Notes: generated by a model from the letters alone, not told the origin. A stretch of 64,000 bases of DNA from Enoplolaimus lenunculus (GCA_030248215.1 JASANG010000396.1:124001-188000); one strand, 5' to 3'; counted from the stretch's first letter, positions 1 to 11,405 are shown. Numbers and translations are program-made.

Positions 1-900
1 TTCGGTTGGTGGGAGGACCTTTTTGGTGGGAGGCCCGGAGCCCGGCCCCCCGCGCCCCCTTTAACCCGGCGCTAATAAGCTTCAATTATACTATTGAAAA
101 ACCTGAAACAGGTATGGCTCGGGTTCTGTTGAATGCCTCCATCTTATAAAGCTTTAACGCCGTCTTAAAATGTATGCGGAACCGCATTTAAAACGTACCC
201 GCCACGACCGCTGACAACCAAATAATTTTCGTCACAATTCGAAGCGTGGGAACACGCCGGTGGAAGACCGTGGGAAAATTGTAGACAAGAATTTTCCGCT
301 AATTGCTGCGTGACAGACCGCGTCACTCGTACAGTTTCAGCGTCGGCAGCTGGAATAAAAATCAAAGCGAAATTTTATTTGAGTCAAATTTGATAATCCG
401 TTTTGTATGAGATTGACGCTCGTTAGGATCACAGCCGCAGATCCAACTGTAAACAGTGGAGCCAGCAAAGGATTTACCAAGTGGAAGAAACCGCGCAAAT
501 TAAGTACCCACAAACTGGACATTACTCCTAAGCAATCAAAGTGGTCAACAACAAAACCGAATATGATTGATTGCCGAGTCGGAAGGGGTGAACCGGATGC
601 GGATTGTACTTTTACCGGTGCGCTAGCGGGTCACTACGGGTCAAGGCTCTGTATGGCGTTTACCTGCGTCTTTATCGAACACATAATGAATGGTGTTAGC
701 TGCAGGCCATTTCGCGACATATCCGGACTCGATTCCGGTTCGTTTTGATCGTGAGCCGTGTTGTTTCGGATTTCGATTCCAAACTGCACGCGCTTGGGCA
801 ACGGTTAAGATCATGTCGCTGTCCATCAGCGGAGTGTCGTCTTGCTGAAACTACAGTAACCTAAATGTTGGAAAACAAACATAAAACGCTACTACAGTAA
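1..900. other. unassigned leading stretch
   Basis: Moderately GC-rich sequence with no recognised gene. An open frame of 113 codons at 407-748 (+) matches no family I know and shows no splice sites that would make it an exon. It may be a remnant of an old element, but no terminal repeats are visible. Confidence 0.3.
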
Positions 901-1066
901 GGGTTGCGCAATATTCACCGCGCGCTTCCGCACGCCGGCGCTGTATTAAAAAGTACCGTACGCCGCCGTGCATTGGCACACTGCGGCGTGTGGCGGTACG
1001 CGCTTGCACGCGGCGATGTGGGCCAGCGTGCGCCGGCGTCCGGCTCAGTAAAGTGTAGCGCAACCG
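901..1066. repeat. GC-rich MITE, family I, copy 1
   Basis: Begins GGGTTGCGCAATATTCACC and ends with the inverted form of GGTTGCGCTACACTTTACTG, with TAA on the left and TTA on the right. The inside is rich in CG-containing inverted repeats of the type CGCCGGCG, far more GC-rich than its surroundings. A second copy lies at 19841-19954. No coding capacity, so a non-autonomous DNA element is the likeliest reading. Confidence 0.6.
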
Positions 1067-1883
1067 TTACCAATAAACTGACCACTCATAAGGGAATTTT
1101 CGCCACATTTCCGATAAACTCATCATTTGAGACTAATTCTGAAAATTTTTACTCTGAAATCCGAATCAAAAAAGTCGGTAGTTTCGGTTCAACGATTTCA
1201 GGGCTCAGCCAGCACCCCGAGCATACAGTAACCCAAACACCAATAATACAGTAACCCAAACGCCAATAATACAGTAACCCTGAGTTACATTTGGAGTTGC
1301 AAAAACTTGCACGTGTGAACAAGGACGTTAAACTAGTATTCCTAGTCATTTTAGATACTGTCAATGTCGTGCTTAGGGTTTCCTGGGGCCGCCTTAAGTC
1401 GAAGTTTCCATAGAGTTGGCTCCCAACTCCAGGTCACGTTTTTGTACTCGCTATAAATTCCAGTTATATTTTTGCGAACCGAGAAGCGAATCGTACCGAA
1501 TTGAAGCCACGAAAGCACTGGACGAAGTTGAAGGATTTTTCGACAATAAGTTCAGGACAAAGCTCAGTCTGGTGTGTGTCGAGGGGGATCAATGGTGAAA
1601 ATTAAGTTTGCACAAAAGTCAGTCGTAATTCCAGTACTCAGGCCTAAAATAAAACTTTAGTTTGCTTCGGTACGGTGAGGGTCTCGATGTCCCCCAAACT
1701 GCCCGTCGAATCATCCATGGCCTTTAAATTAAAATTGCACAAATTCAATTTGTTAATACTATCACTACGAATGCCGTATTTGCAAAGCTGGGCCGGGCCC
1801 CTTTTTAGGCCGACCTCCCTCAGGAAAGTTGGATGGGGGGAAGAGTTGGCAAGGCGCTAAAGCACAGTTGTTCTGGACACAGT
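1067..1883. other. non-coding stretch upstream of LTR element
   Basis: No gene recognised. A 26-bp direct repeat containing ACAGTAACCCAAAC occurs about twice at 1226-1278. The last 100 bases are GC-rich and run directly into the LTR start at 1884. Confidence 0.3.
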
Positions 1884-3090
1884 TGTGGGGATACCACTGG
1901 ATCCGTGACTCCGCTGAGTTGAAATTTTCTGGGGAAACCCGAGAGACGCGGAATTTGAACGTGTCGGGTTGGAAAACCACTGGTTGAAATGTTTTTGGGG
2001 CCGTAGCGGGGTATTCACCTGGGGGATCCAAGTGTGTGACCCCTGGGTGTAGTACTCCGTAGGCGTGAGATTTGGTGGTTTCAAATTTGAGATATAGGGG
2101 TCTGAAGGTAGAGCGCAGGTGAGTAAAATTGGCGAAAAGGGTTGATTCGAACTGGATTTGAGTGTTTTTGGGCCCGGGGCGGTCTTTTCTGTCTTTTGCC
2201 GGCTTGTGTAGTTTCTTACGAGTTATATCGAAACTGGGATTTTTGAAATTTTGAATTTTCGGGGCAAGTATGGGGTGTATGTTGTTTATATTTTTGAAAC
2301 TTACCTGTGGAATGTTATACATTATTGAGTTCACGTTAATACTGTTTTGTGAACTCATTGGCGGTTACGCTTTGTTGTTTGAACTTACTTGGAATTTATT
2401 TTGCAAATATTTGAAATGTTGAGTTCAAATTTGGCGGTCGAAGGTGTTTTGGTGAGTTTCTAGTTCTTTGAAGAGCCGAAAGGAGGATAAATTTGAGTAG
2501 TTGCAGTTTTATTTAGTTGGTTTTAACGGAATGACGCTATTTTGTCTGAATTTAGTTGAATGTGAAGGAAAGTTATCTAATATTTTTGTATTGAATAAAG
2601 TTAGTTAGCTAGTAATTGCTGTGTAAGTTTCTTGGCTTGGAGTTAGTTTCTTGTTTTCTTTTCGTGGAAATGGTGCGCTAACGTTTTTCTGTCTTTTGTA
2701 ATGTATTATCATGATGACGACTATGGGTTTACTTTAAAAATTCCACCGGAGGAATATTTGGTTTTCATCTAATAACATAGGTTTGGGTGAATGTTAGGTG
2801 TGGAAAATAAGTTGGTTTTATTGTAAATCTGTGGTTCATGTTTTGTTTTTGGTGAAAATGAGCGCTCGTACCGGGGTGGCCGGTACAAGCGCCGTACGGG
2901 CTACTCCGGTACGGGTGGCTGTACGCGCTTTTCTAATTGAAATTTCTCGAGGTGTACATCTAGGCGAAAAACTATTTGTAAACGCGATTTCGAGTTGGGT
3001 TAGACTCCGGTTGAGTCTAGCTCGACTCAACCGTGGTTTTAACCCAATTGCATTCAGGTTCATTACGAAATAAAATATCTAATTACGCAT
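1884..3090 (+). repeat. LTR plus leader of gag-only element, copy A
   Basis: Matches 7064-7565 and then 11406-11890 of copy B. A polyadenylation signal AATAAA lies at about 2594. The leader contains strong inverted repeats: CCGGTAC with GTACCGG near 2870-2935, and GGTTGAGTC with GACTCAACC at about 3011-3034. Confidence 0.6.
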
Positions 3091-3096
3091 TTAACG

Positions 3097-6000
3097 GTGC
3101 TTATTCGGCTGATGCATTTACCCACTAGCAACGTCGAAACCGTTCAAACTTTTTTTCAACACGAACCAACAACTTGCTCAAACATGGCCACATGCTCGGT
3201 AGCCCGCCGCAAACTCCTCCACCGACGAAGTCGGCGTCTTCAACGTCGGAACAATCCCCGTGTCACCTCGAACGTCGGCCCGGTTGAATCCGCTCGCGGA
3301 AGAGTTTCGTCCGGCACACCGGAAGGGGGCCGGTGGGCGGCAAGTCCACCGGCTCGGGACAAAGTAGCTGCATGGGAGCAGCCGATGCAAGAAGGTGGTG
3401 TCGCGGAGCTGTTGCGCCGGATGACGATGCCGAGGCGGGCGTTGACACCACCGCCAGAGCCAGCAAAGGATTCGGAAGACGGTGTATATCGAGCGATCGA
3501 GCGCGAAGAAGAACTGATCATAGAACCGGCGGCAGTGGTACCATCGTTAGATGAGGCAGTATCGGTCGCGTTGCCAGTGGTCACGCAATCGGTGTCGGTG
3601 CAGGAGCGACCTCCGCGACAGCGTACGAAGCAGCAGCCGAAGGCAAGAAAGTCAGCGGCTAGGCCCTCGTTGAAAGTTCGTAGCAAGACGCAAGTACCAG
3701 CAGGAGGCGTTTCGAAATTTGTTCAGCGTGCACGATCGATGATGCAACCGTCGACTCAGAGGAAGCCAGCGGTTTCGACGACACCGGAAGAAGACGCGGA
3801 GCAGTTGGCCCGTAAGGATGCGATGCAACAACGATTGCGTGTGTCGTTGGAGCGATTGGATCTTCCGCCTATGCCGACGGTTGGTGATTTCATTGGTTAT
3901 CTGCGAAATGGTTTGACGATGGACGAAGCGGAGGCGAAAGTGAAGGCGTTAGCGGCGCAACAACAGTATCGAGCGCATGACGTATGGGCGAACTGGATGA
4001 TGGCGAAGGCGCAGTGGGTGCTCAAAGAGAGATCACCGGAGCAGCAAATAGCAACAGCAACAGATGAGGCGCACGAGGAGCCGCGAACGAGTGTTGTGGC
4101 GAGGAGGCGAGAGCAGTCACCTTCGCCACCGCGTCGTTCGACGGAGCGTGTGATACACAAGAGTCGTGAGTCATCTGCGAAACGTACTCGATCGTTGACT
4201 CGGGCACCACCTACACCGACTCCATCACCGGTGGTCGAGGCGCGGAAACGTTTGACGCCAGAGAAGCAGCTGAAGATGAAGGAGATGTTGACGGGAGCGA
4301 GAGAACGCGCGAAGGTGGCACAGCAGAAGATGCAAGAAGATGTGTTGGAAGTGGTTATTGAGCCAGGAAGCCCTGGTTGGCGGCAACGTTTACAGCAAAG
4401 ACGCGAACAGCGACGCGCGCGTGACCAGGAAGAAAGCGAGCGACGACGACGTGAAGTTGGCAAGCAGGTTAGCCCGTTGGAGAAGGTGGATCGCCCGCCA
4501 GAGGAACCGCGATATTATTCGGCTCAGTATCCGAAGGCGAAGCCGCAGCGTGTAATGGGACGTGGCAGACGATCAGCGAGACGGGACAGCGATTATGATC
4601 CGGAGAAAATTAGACCGGGACGATCACCACAGCAATCGGTATTAGCAGCGGTGTCGGAAGCACACGAATCGGTATCCTCACCTCCACCGCAGTTGAAGTC
4701 AGTGGTGCAGCCGACAGAGCGTGAGCGATTACCAGCGGCGAAGCTAGCAAAGGAGGTAATTCCGCGGGAGCAGTCACCAGCCCCACCACCTCCACCGCCT
4801 AAACCTGTGGCGAAAGAAGTGCCTCGCGAACCGGCACCACCTCCTCCACCTCCGAAGCCGTCGACGTCTGCGTCAGTGGCACGTGCGGCGGTTGGTGAAG
4901 TGGTAAGCCAGGTAGTGTCGGGCGTATCGTCGGATCAGCGGACGCAGCAAGAAGGACTGGGCCCGTTACGACAACCGGATCAACAGCACGAGGCGCAAGA
5001 TACGATGGTAACGCGATGGCGGCAGATGAAGCAGGGTGCAGGTGGTGTGTTGCGAAGTGAACGTGCGGAATTGGAGCGACGGAGAGTTGAGCAGGAGCAA
5101 CAGCAGGCGGATAACGCGGCGGCGGCAAAGATTCGCGATTTTGTACAGAAGGAACCGAAGGAACGACCGGATCAGCAGCGTTTGCGTTATGTGGCGGTTG
5201 TTCGGTTCATGACACGACATCAGGGACGATCGATTCATCGCGAGCCGGTGTGCGTTGCGTTTAAACGGCTGTTGTACAAGTACGAAGGCGAGTATGTGCA
5301 TCGTTTGGTGGATCGTGCGAAGGTTGGTGAGGTATCGTTGCTGGAGGTGCTCATTGAGGCGGAGCTGCTGAATGTTGAACTGTTTCAATTTTGCTGTGAA
5401 TTTCTGCGATGCGAACGTGCGCAGGAATATTATGTGACGTTAGTTCGACGGTGGGCTCATATCTCACGTCTAGCGTTGGCGAGAGAGATGGGAAAAGGGG
5501 CACTTCTGTTGGAAAAGACGCAGATGGAAGTGGTGATGTTAGTAAACCCGGATCGAATTAGGAGTGATTTGGAGGCGAGTATTCGGGACGTGCGATATCG
5601 GAAGGACGGTAGTTGGCGTGTTTTAGAGGATCAAGGTCGGGAGAAGCTGCAACGTCTTCGTCAGGCAAGCGAACGGTTCGAGGGCGAACTTCAGCGCAAT
5701 CAGTACGAACAAGTTCGGGCGCAGTTTCGGGACATTGCGGTGATAATGCGAGTGTGTGAGGAAGCGTTGCATAAGTCGGATTATGCCGAGAGGGCGCATA
5801 ATCTCATGACGCAGTTGGATCCGTTGGTGGACGATGCCACTGGGGCTTTGGTAGCCATGAATCGACATTTCATGGACATGTTTCGATCCTTGTGTCATGA
5901 GGTAACAAGGGAACTGCATGATAGAGACTGTGACGAAGTTGAAGTGGTATTGGCGGAAGAGTCAATTCCACCACCGATGGCTGTCATGTGGCATTATTAC

Positions 6001-6237
6001 GGCGGTGTTGGAGAAGATCAGTGGGAGGACATTATTAAGCGTGTATTTGAAGAAGGACATCCGTTTGCGAGGCGGCTAAGTTTTGTTATAGAGCAGGAAC
6101 GGGTGCAAAAGACTCACCACAATCGTCCTCTGAGAGATCCGCAATTTGAAGAACCACCAGAATTGACGGAGGAACAACAACGGTTGCGATGGTGGGAGTC
6201 ATTTATACGACCAGAGTTGCGAGGTGTTGAAGGATAG
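3097..6237 (+). CDS. gag-like protein of non-autonomous LTR element
   Basis: A single open frame of 1046 codons; the first in-frame ATG is at 3112. Residues about 30-560 are low-complexity, rich in Arg, Glu, Gln, Pro and Ser. Two polyproline runs of the form PPPPPPKP follow at about 560-590. A charged, probably coiled-coil stretch (AELERRRVEQEQQQ) lies at about 645-680, and a more globular, helix-like region covers about 685-1046. No CCHC zinc knuckle and no enzyme motif are visible. Its position between an LTR leader and a polypurine tract makes a structural (gag) role the best inference; a captured host gene is possible. Copy B carries a related start of the same protein near 11990-12195 with the shared TPEGGRWA and SPPAR motifs. 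Codon use is GC-richer than the neighbourhood. Confidence 0.55.
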   Translation: MLIRLMHLPTSNVETVQTFFQHEPTTCSNMATCSVARRKLLHRRSRRLQRRNNPRVTSNVGPVESARGRVSSGTPEGGRWAASPPARDKVAAWEQPMQEGGVAELLRRMTMPRRALTPPPEPAKDSEDGVYRAIEREEELIIEPAAVVPSLDEAVSVALPVVTQSVSVQERPPRQRTKQQPKARKSAARPSLKVRSKTQVPAGGVSKFVQRARSMMQPSTQRKPAVSTTPEEDAEQLARKDAMQQRLRVSLERLDLPPMPTVGDFIGYLRNGLTMDEAEAKVKALAAQQQYRAHDVWANWMMAKAQWVLKERSPEQQIATATDEAHEEPRTSVVARRREQSPSPPRRSTERVIHKSRESSAKRTRSLTRAPPTPTPSPVVEARKRLTPEKQLKMKEMLTGARERAKVAQQKMQEDVLEVVIEPGSPGWRQRLQQRREQRRARDQEESERRRREVGKQVSPLEKVDRPPEEPRYYSAQYPKAKPQRVMGRGRRSARRDSDYDPEKIRPGRSPQQSVLAAVSEAHESVSSPPPQLKSVVQPTERERLPAAKLAKEVIPREQSPAPPPPPPKPVAKEVPREPAPPPPPPKPSTSASVARAAVGEVVSQVVSGVSSDQRTQQEGLGPLRQPDQQHEAQDTMVTRWRQMKQGAGGVLRSERAELERRRVEQEQQQADNAAAAKIRDFVQKEPKERPDQQRLRYVAVVRFMTRHQGRSIHREPVCVAFKRLLYKYEGEYVHRLVDRAKVGEVSLLEVLIEAELLNVELFQFCCEFLRCERAQEYYVTLVRRWAHISRLALAREMGKGALLLEKTQMEVVMLVNPDRIRSDLEASIRDVRYRKDGSWRVLEDQGREKLQRLRQASERFEGELQRNQYEQVRAQFRDIAVIMRVCEEALHKSDYAERAHNLMTQLDPLVDDATGALVAMNRHFMDMFRSLCHEVTRELHDRDCDEVEVVLAEESIPPPMAVMWHYYGGVGEDQWEDIIKRVFEEGHPFARRLSFVIEQERVQKTHHNRPLRDPQFEEPPELTEEQQRLRWWESFIRPELRGVEG

Positions 6238-7050
6238 GCGCGGACCGAGAGTGAGTCGGCGTTTATTTCTGGGGTGATTTTTGGATGTGATAAGGACTTT
6301 AATTTCCTAATCTCGGGTCATGACTTTAATAGCTTCCAAATGACGTTTTGAATTTCATTTATTGCGAAACAATGTATGGTGCTTTAATAATATAGTCAAA
6401 AATAATGATTCTGTTGGACTTGTCTTTCAAACGAAACATTTACGATAACGACCTTATTTGGTTTATTATTTTGATATGATTTCAACGAACTGGTACAAGT
6501 ATTGGTTTGCGATGGGTGCCTTATGAATTATTAACTTGATTACGGTTAAATATGTTGGTACTAGCAAAATAGTCAAAAGGTGCCTTATATTCGATGTTAC
6601 TTGGCATTACTGGTATTGACTTGATTACTGGTATTATTTGTATTCGTTTATATGAAATGTTTTGAATATGGTATTATATGATGTGTGTTTAATTTATGCA
6701 GGTTATTAATATATGTTATTGGTTTTATAAGGGAATATAGGAGGTAACTAATGTTTTTAACAGAATTTGAACTAAATGGTTTTAGCTGATAATGGACACC
6801 TTAATTTCATGAATTTTTCAAAACGGCAGTTTTCTATGTAAAAATCAAGTTTGGCTTAGTCGGTTAGGATGGTGCTGGGCTCGTGGAAAACGTTAGTAGT
6901 GAAGTTAGGGTGTTGCCGAGAAAAGGCTCACCCTGGATGAGAAACGCGCTGTGCTCTCTCTGCGGAGTTCACGTATCTGTGGTGTCCCCGGTACCCTTTT
7001 TGGCGCTTTGCGGTGTTGCCTAGCAACCTCTTGATGAGGGCATCAAGCAC

Positions 7051-7063
7051 AAAGAAGGGGGGA
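7051..7063 (+). other. polypurine tract of gag-only element
   Basis: AAAGAAGGGGGGA ends exactly at the TG that opens the second LTR, as expected for the plus-strand primer of an LTR retrotransposon. Confidence 0.6.
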
Positions 7064-10000
7064 TGTAGGGATACCACTGGATCCGTGACTCCGCTGAGTT
7101 GAAATTTTCTGGGGAAACCCGAGAGACACGAAATTTGAGCGTGTCGGGTTGGAAAACCACTGGTGGAAATGTTTTTGGAGCCGTAGCGGGGTATTCACCT
7201 GGGGGATCCAAGTGTGTGACCCCTGGGTGTAGTACTCCGTAGGCGTGAGATTTGGTGGTTTCAAATTTGAGATCTAGGGGTCTGAAGGGAGAGCGCAGGT
7301 GAGTAAAACTAGCGGAAAAGGTTGAGTTGAACTTGATTTGAGTGTTTTTGAGCCCGGGGCGGTCTTTTCTGTCTTTTGCCGGCTTGTGTAGTCTCTTACA
7401 AGTTGGATAGAAACTGGGATTTTTGAAATTTTGAATTTTCGGGGTAAAGTATGGAGTGTATGTTGTTTATATTTTTGAAACTTACCTGTAGGATGTTATA
7501 TGTTATTGAGTTCACGTTAATATTGTTTTGGTGAACTCATCGGCGGTTACGCTTTGTTGTTCGAACGTGCGAGTTGTTCTAATTTCTCTAGATGGTGTTA
7601 GCACAGAAAAGCTTGCTGAAACTGAGTAAAATTATGGAACAAATCCAAATAATAATTACGTTCAAGCCGTAATTACAATAACCAAATGTCGTATCGAAAG
7701 CCTAACGAAAACAGTTTTAGACTACCAAGTTAAACGCATTAATGGTTGCGGTAAAACAAAAGTTATCCGTATCGCAACAATTCTAGAAATAGTCAGCGAG
7801 TCGAATCGTCATCTCGCGTTTCCAACGCATTCTGCTTCTATCATTTTCGATTTGGGACAGGCAAACAATGCACACGCTGTCAACTTTACAAAATCGAAAA
7901 CCCACATCCTCTCTGTACGCGTGCGTTACACAATACATATCGCCCAAATAGTCCAGTTTTTGGTTCACGACGTCAAGTTTTTGCCAATCAGATTTAATGA
8001 TTCATTATGCACAAAACAGACTTCAATTATGTTCTCACGGCAGCGTCGACTCTGATAAAACTTCTCAAATTTTATATTCCATGCCTAAACCGTTCTTTCG
8101 AATGGAATTTCATAGTGGCTGACGTTATTCAACCGATACTGGGTTTTGATTTTCTCAGTACATACGGATTGTTACTGGACTGTGCAACAAATACTTTGAT
8201 TCAGAAACAAGAATTAAGTAACAATTCACAACGACACACCGCAACTGTAGATATTAGTTGCACAACAGTTTGTGCTCTTAAACCAAAAACATATGGCACA
8301 GAAATTGCAAAATTAATGCAACAATATGCAAGTGTATTTGGTCCAATATCACCAAATCATAAAATTTGTCACCCAATTGTACATCATATCGTGACAAATG
8401 GAACACCTGTTTTTTCCAGACCCAGAAGATTATTTGGAGAAAAGTTAACAATTGCAAAACAAACGTTTCATAAATTAGAAAACCAAGGTGTTGTATATAG
8501 AGGCGAAAGTGCATGGGCTACGCCACTTCATATGGCGCCGAAACAAGACGCTAAAAATCCTTGGCGACCATGTGGCGATTACAGACAATTAAATGTAATA
8601 ACTGTTCCTGATAGTTACCCGATGCCAAATATTGAAGATTTGACATCGGGTACCTATCAGGAAAGACAAATGATTTACAAGGATGCAAGATATTTTCAAA
8701 GTTAGATCTTGTATCTGCATTTAACCAAATACCTGTAGCACAGGAAGACCAACAAAAAACTGCCATTACGACTCCATTTGGTTTGTTTATTTATCGTCGT
8801 ATGCCATTTGGATTAAGAAATGCCTCTCAAACATTTCAACGATTAATGGACTTGGCATTAAAAGATTTTCCATTCGCAAAAGCTTATATAGATGACATTC
8901 TAATAGCTAGTAAAACCGAAGCTGAGCATATAGATCATTTAAATATTATATTTAAACGTTTGCAGGAATTCGGTTTGCGACTAAAAGCAGAAAAATGCCA
9001 ATTCTTTCAACATTCAGTTAATTTCATTGGTACAGAAATATCTGCTAACGGATTCAAACCAATTATTGACAAACTGAATGCAATTGATCAATACGAATTA
9101 CCTCAAACCATACGAGAGTTAAAACGATTTCTCGGAATGGCTGGATTTTATCATAGATTTGTAAAAGATTTTTCAAAAATAGCAACTCCACTTACCACTC
9201 TGACAAGAAATTGCAAGTCAAAATCTAGCGCAGTTATAAAATGGGACAATATTAGTAAACAAGCGTTTGCTGACCTTAAAGTTGCACTCAAGAACAGCGC
9301 AACTTTATCTTTTCCGCGCAAAAATGCAACATTCGAACTAACAACTGACGCATCAAATGTTGCAGTTGGTGCAGTTTTACACCAAATTACATATGATAAT
9401 AAGGAACCTATAGCGTTCTTTTCAGCAAAATTAACCGAAATTGAAACAAAAAAATCAGTTTTTGATCGTGAACTTTTGGCAATTTACCTCAGTTTGAAGC
9501 GATTTAGTTGGTTACTAGGACAACCGTTGGTAATTAAAACAGATCATAAACCGTTAACAGCGGCATTACGAAAGTTAAATCCAACACCACAACAAAGTCG
9601 ATGGTTGTCATATATTGCCGAATTTACCGACGACATTCAGCATCTATCTGGAGTGGACAATATTGTTGCGGATGCTCTATCGCGTTCAATTTCAAACGTA
9701 TCTTTGTCAGACGATGTAAATATGGCAAAATTGCAGTTTGAGGATAAATCATTGCAACAATTTTTCTCAAACACATCACTAAAGTTGACCAAAATTCCGT
9801 ACAATAATTATATATTATACTGTGATTCGTCAAAGTGCACATTACGTCCTTATGTACCAACAAAGCTTAGATATAAACTGTTCCAAGACTTACATAATTT
9901 ATCACATCCCGGAGCACAAGCCACCCTTAAGCTAATCGCCGCAAAATACATATGGCCAGGCATTAACAAGGATGTGAAACTCTGGTCAAAACATTGTGAG

Positions 10001-10926
10001 CAATGTCAAAAATCCAAGGTAACTCGGCATACAAAATCAACTATTAGCACAATTCCTACTACATCTCGATTTCATACAATTCACATTGATATAGTAGGAA
10101 AACTTCCTCCGTCAAAAGGCTACAATTATTTAATTACAGTTATTGATCGCTTTACTCGATGGGCTGAAGTTATACCGGTCACTGATATTTCAACAAGCAC
10201 CGTTGCAAAAGCTTTACTGCATGGTTGGATAAGCCGTTTTGGCGTGCCACGCACAATCATTTCGGACAGAGGATGTCAGTTTGAATCAGCATTGTGGATG
10301 AACCTAATGTACGTGCTTGGAATTCAACGAAAACGAACAACTGCTTATCACCTTGCATGCAACGGAGCCATCGAACGATTTAACCGAACACTAAAGAACG
10401 CGCTACGTGCTAAATGCACGGGTCCAAACTGGATAGATTTTTACCAATTATATTGCTTGGTTTGCGAGTATCCCCAAACAACGATGGTTTTAGTCCTGCA
10501 CAAAAAGTATATGGTTCTTCTTTGGAGCTACCACAACAATATTTTGTCGATTTACAACCGAAAGAAAACTATATTTCATCTCAATTTATGAAACAGCTTT
10601 TTGACGCCATGCAAAGTTTTCATGCTCCTAAACGGCTATACAATACATCGCATTTTGTTCCCAAAAATTTGACAACCGCTAGTTATATTTGGATTAGAAA
10701 CGAATTGCCCAAATCAACTCTACAACCTCGCTACAAAGGACCTTTCCGTGTTATTCAACGAACTGACAAAACTTTAACAATTGATGTACATGGTCGGACG
10801 GAAATAGTCTCGATTGATAGATGCAAGCCAGCTTTTCTTGAATCAGATTTAGATTTTACTGTTGTTAATGATTACACAACAAAAAGTTCAATGGATTCAA
10901 CTAATTTAGCAAATTCTCGTGAATCG

Positions 10927-11095
10927 CTGGTTATGGCCAAATTTCCTAGATATCCCTGGTGGCCTGCAATGATTATTACACCACAAGGAACGCAATTAGA
11001 AACACTAAATCAGCCAAAGGATGCTATTGCGATTAAGTTCTTTGGCACAAACAAGTTGGCATTCGTCAGCAAAAACAATATTAGACAGTTCAATT
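10927..11095 (+). other. PWWP domain at the end of the integrase
   Basis: After the GPY/F-like region the frame encodes AKFPRYPWWPAMI and, about 35 residues later, KFFGTNKLAFVSKNNIRQF. This is the order and spacing of a PWWP domain: the PWWP motif, then a hydrophobic-FFGT strand, an aromatic/hydrophobic pair and a final helix. PWWP domains bind methylated histone H3 Lys36 together with DNA. In gypsy chromoviruses a chromodomain sits at this same place and steers integration; here PWWP would be the analogous targeting module. Family identity is clear from motif order; targeting is inference. Confidence 0.8.
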
Positions 11096-11261
11096 GTTCA
11101 ATGACCTCATGACATAGAGGAGTACAACGAGCAATTTTATTGGCGAAACAATATTTGTGCAAATTTAATACAAAATCCTGCAAGAACAGAAAAACCGTGA
11201 AATTCAATACCAAACCTCAAATCAAATTGATATAGGTTTCCACCTTTTCCGAAGGGGGTGA

Positions 11262-11405
11262 TGTAAAAAAACTTTTAAAAACATTCGAATTCAGAATAAA
11301 ATAAATTAAATATGATGAAACTTAAAAAACGGAATTTTGACAGTTAGTTGGAGTCAATAAAATATTAAAGTTTTATTTTAAAAAATCAATTAATGACACG
11401 TTGCA
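11262..11405 (+). repeat. 3' LTR of the gypsy element
   Basis: Preceded by the purine tract GAAGGGGGTGA, opens with TGTAAAAAAAC and ends TTGCA just before sequence of the older element resumes at 11406. It contains an AATAAA signal at about 11357. Short for an LTR (about 144 bases). Confidence 0.6.

Larger units (their letters stand above)
1884..7566 (+). mobile_element. gag-only LTR retrotransposon, copy A, with following LTR
   Basis: A terminal repeat starts with TG at 1884 and again at 7064 (TGTGGGGATACCACTGG and TGTAGGGATACCACTGG). The second start follows a purine-rich tract (AAAGAAGGGGGGA, 7051-7063), which is the usual layout of a polypurine tract next to a 3' LTR. Between them lie a leader, one long gag-like frame (3097-6237) and about 0.8 kb of AT-rich non-coding DNA. 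No protease, reverse transcriptase or integrase is present, so the element would depend on enzymes supplied in trans, like the TR-GAG class. The 3' edge of the LTR cannot be fixed because the second LTR also runs on into gag. The LTR copies differ by roughly 6 per cent over their first 500 bases by eye, which suggests a moderately old insertion. The gag-like frame looks whole. Confidence 0.7.
7567..11405 (+). mobile_element. Ty3/gypsy retrotransposon remnant nested in LTR of copy B
   Basis: Parts in order: end of an aspartic protease (GFDFLSTYG, about 8.15 kb); reverse transcriptase (MPFGLRNASQTFQRLMD and YIDDILIAS, 8.4-9.2 kb); RNase H (TTDASNVAVGAVLHQ and KTDHKPLTAAL, 9.3-9.7 kb); integrase with an HHCC-like region, the core (HIDIVGKLPPSKGYNYLIT, SDRGCQFES, IERFN) and a GPY/F-type end (YKGPFRV, about 10.74 kb); then a PWWP domain (10.93-11.09 kb) and a 3' LTR (11262-11405). 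The integrase core resembles the CsRn1-like branch of Ty3/gypsy; this is a tentative placement. No 5' LTR or gag is recognisable. The element is broken, with about three lesions, and was inserted into an older LTR. Confidence 0.85.

Noticed and set aside
407-748. 113-codon plus-strand frame as a gene
   Set aside because: Matches no known family and has no gene context; mentioned only within the leading stretch.
3240-5919. Antisense and alternative frames over the gag-like ORF
   Set aside because: They are shadows of a GC-rich, low-complexity coding strand and show no domains.
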